Shown here: one piece after another, positions 6,293-6,368 of the stretch
Position numbering within the stretch: the stretch's first letter is position 1
How the letters are laid out: each line of letters begins with the position of its first letter
NCBI GenBank assembly: GCA_004525885.1
Contig: SPBV01000105.1
Location: 1 to 6,368, forward strand
DNA: 6,368 nt
Source: Nitrosomonadales bacterium
GTDB lineage: Bacteria; Pseudomonadota; Gammaproteobacteria; Burkholderiales; Nitrosomonadaceae
Reading direction: 5' to 3'
The notes under the pieces: model-generated
What the model was told of the DNA's origin: nothing
The model's input: the letters and a program-made list of their open reading frames with translations, nothing else
Database searches by the model: none
Program-made: the position numbers and the translations under genes

Positions 6293-6367
6293 CTATCTTT
6301 GCGTTCTCCGCCACCCATTCTTGAGATGTTTATCTAAAGCATAAACTCGGCCAGTACCAGTCTGATA
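6293..6367 (-). CDS. Possible 3' end of a minus-strand gene, cut by the window edge
   Basis: A minus-strand frame enters from the right edge and stays open for 24 codons to a TAG (6293-6295). The peptide is rich in Gly, Arg and Lys (G-T-G-R-V-Y-A-L-D-K, then G-W-R-R-T-Q-R at the end) and looks more protein-like than the other five frames. I do not recognise the family, and a 24-codon open frame can arise by chance. If real, it lies 78 bases upstream of the oxidoreductase ATG at 6214 on the same strand, and could be part of the same transcript unless the 6258-6283 hairpin separates them. Confidence 0.3.
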   Translation of the reverse strand, partial: YQTGTGRVYALDKHLKNGWRRTQR

Positions 6368-6368
6368 A

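Noticed and set aside
1..6368. A novel defence, mobile or biosynthetic system
   Set aside because: All five complete genes belong to widespread families. No repeats, recombinases, toxin-antitoxin pairs or unusual gene fusions are present.

Overview
This window is compact, AT-leaning bacterial chromosome (G+C in the low-to-mid 40s by eye). It looks like a betaproteobacterium, plausibly Nitrosomonadales or a relative. The main support is a small class I cytochrome c resembling the cytochrome c-551/c-552 type of that group, with IlvD, Lgt and a YyaL/DUF255 protein of proteobacterial type. The placement rests on recognised protein features, not a database search. All five complete genes belong to known families. 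I found no CRISPR array, insertion sequence, phage gene, tRNA or rRNA.

Layout, left to right. Positions 1-121 hold no convincing gene. A strong bidirectional intrinsic terminator lies at 122-155. Three minus-strand genes follow, and they look like one operon read from right to left: ilvD (4273 to 2600), a DUF255/YyaL-type thioredoxin-fold protein (2575 to 515) and a periplasmic cytochrome c (481 to 170). Their gaps are 24 and 33 bases, with no terminator-like element between them, and the 122-155 hairpin ends the unit. A 120-base divergent promoter region (4274-4393) separates ilvD from plus-strand lgt (4394-5212). lgt converges on a minus-strand zinc-independent quinone-oxidoreductase-like gene (5228-6202) with only 15 bases between the stops. 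The last 154 bases hold a perfect 8-bp inverted repeat (6258-6283) and perhaps the last 24 codons of another minus-strand gene that enters from beyond the window.

The genes are mostly housekeeping. IlvD makes the 2-keto acid precursors of valine, leucine and isoleucine (and pantothenate). Lgt carries out the first lipidation step of lipoprotein maturation. The cytochrome c is a periplasmic electron carrier. The MDR enzyme is a probable NADPH-dependent quinone or enone reductase. The function of the DUF255 protein is unsettled, which makes it the least understood gene here. The points most worth a second look are regulatory: a hairpin directly against the GTG start of the DUF255 gene, which lacks a good ribosome binding site; a GC-rich hairpin inside the 3' end of ilvD; the inverted repeat at 6258-6283; and the absence of CTAG depletion. 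I do not see evidence for a previously undescribed multi-gene system.
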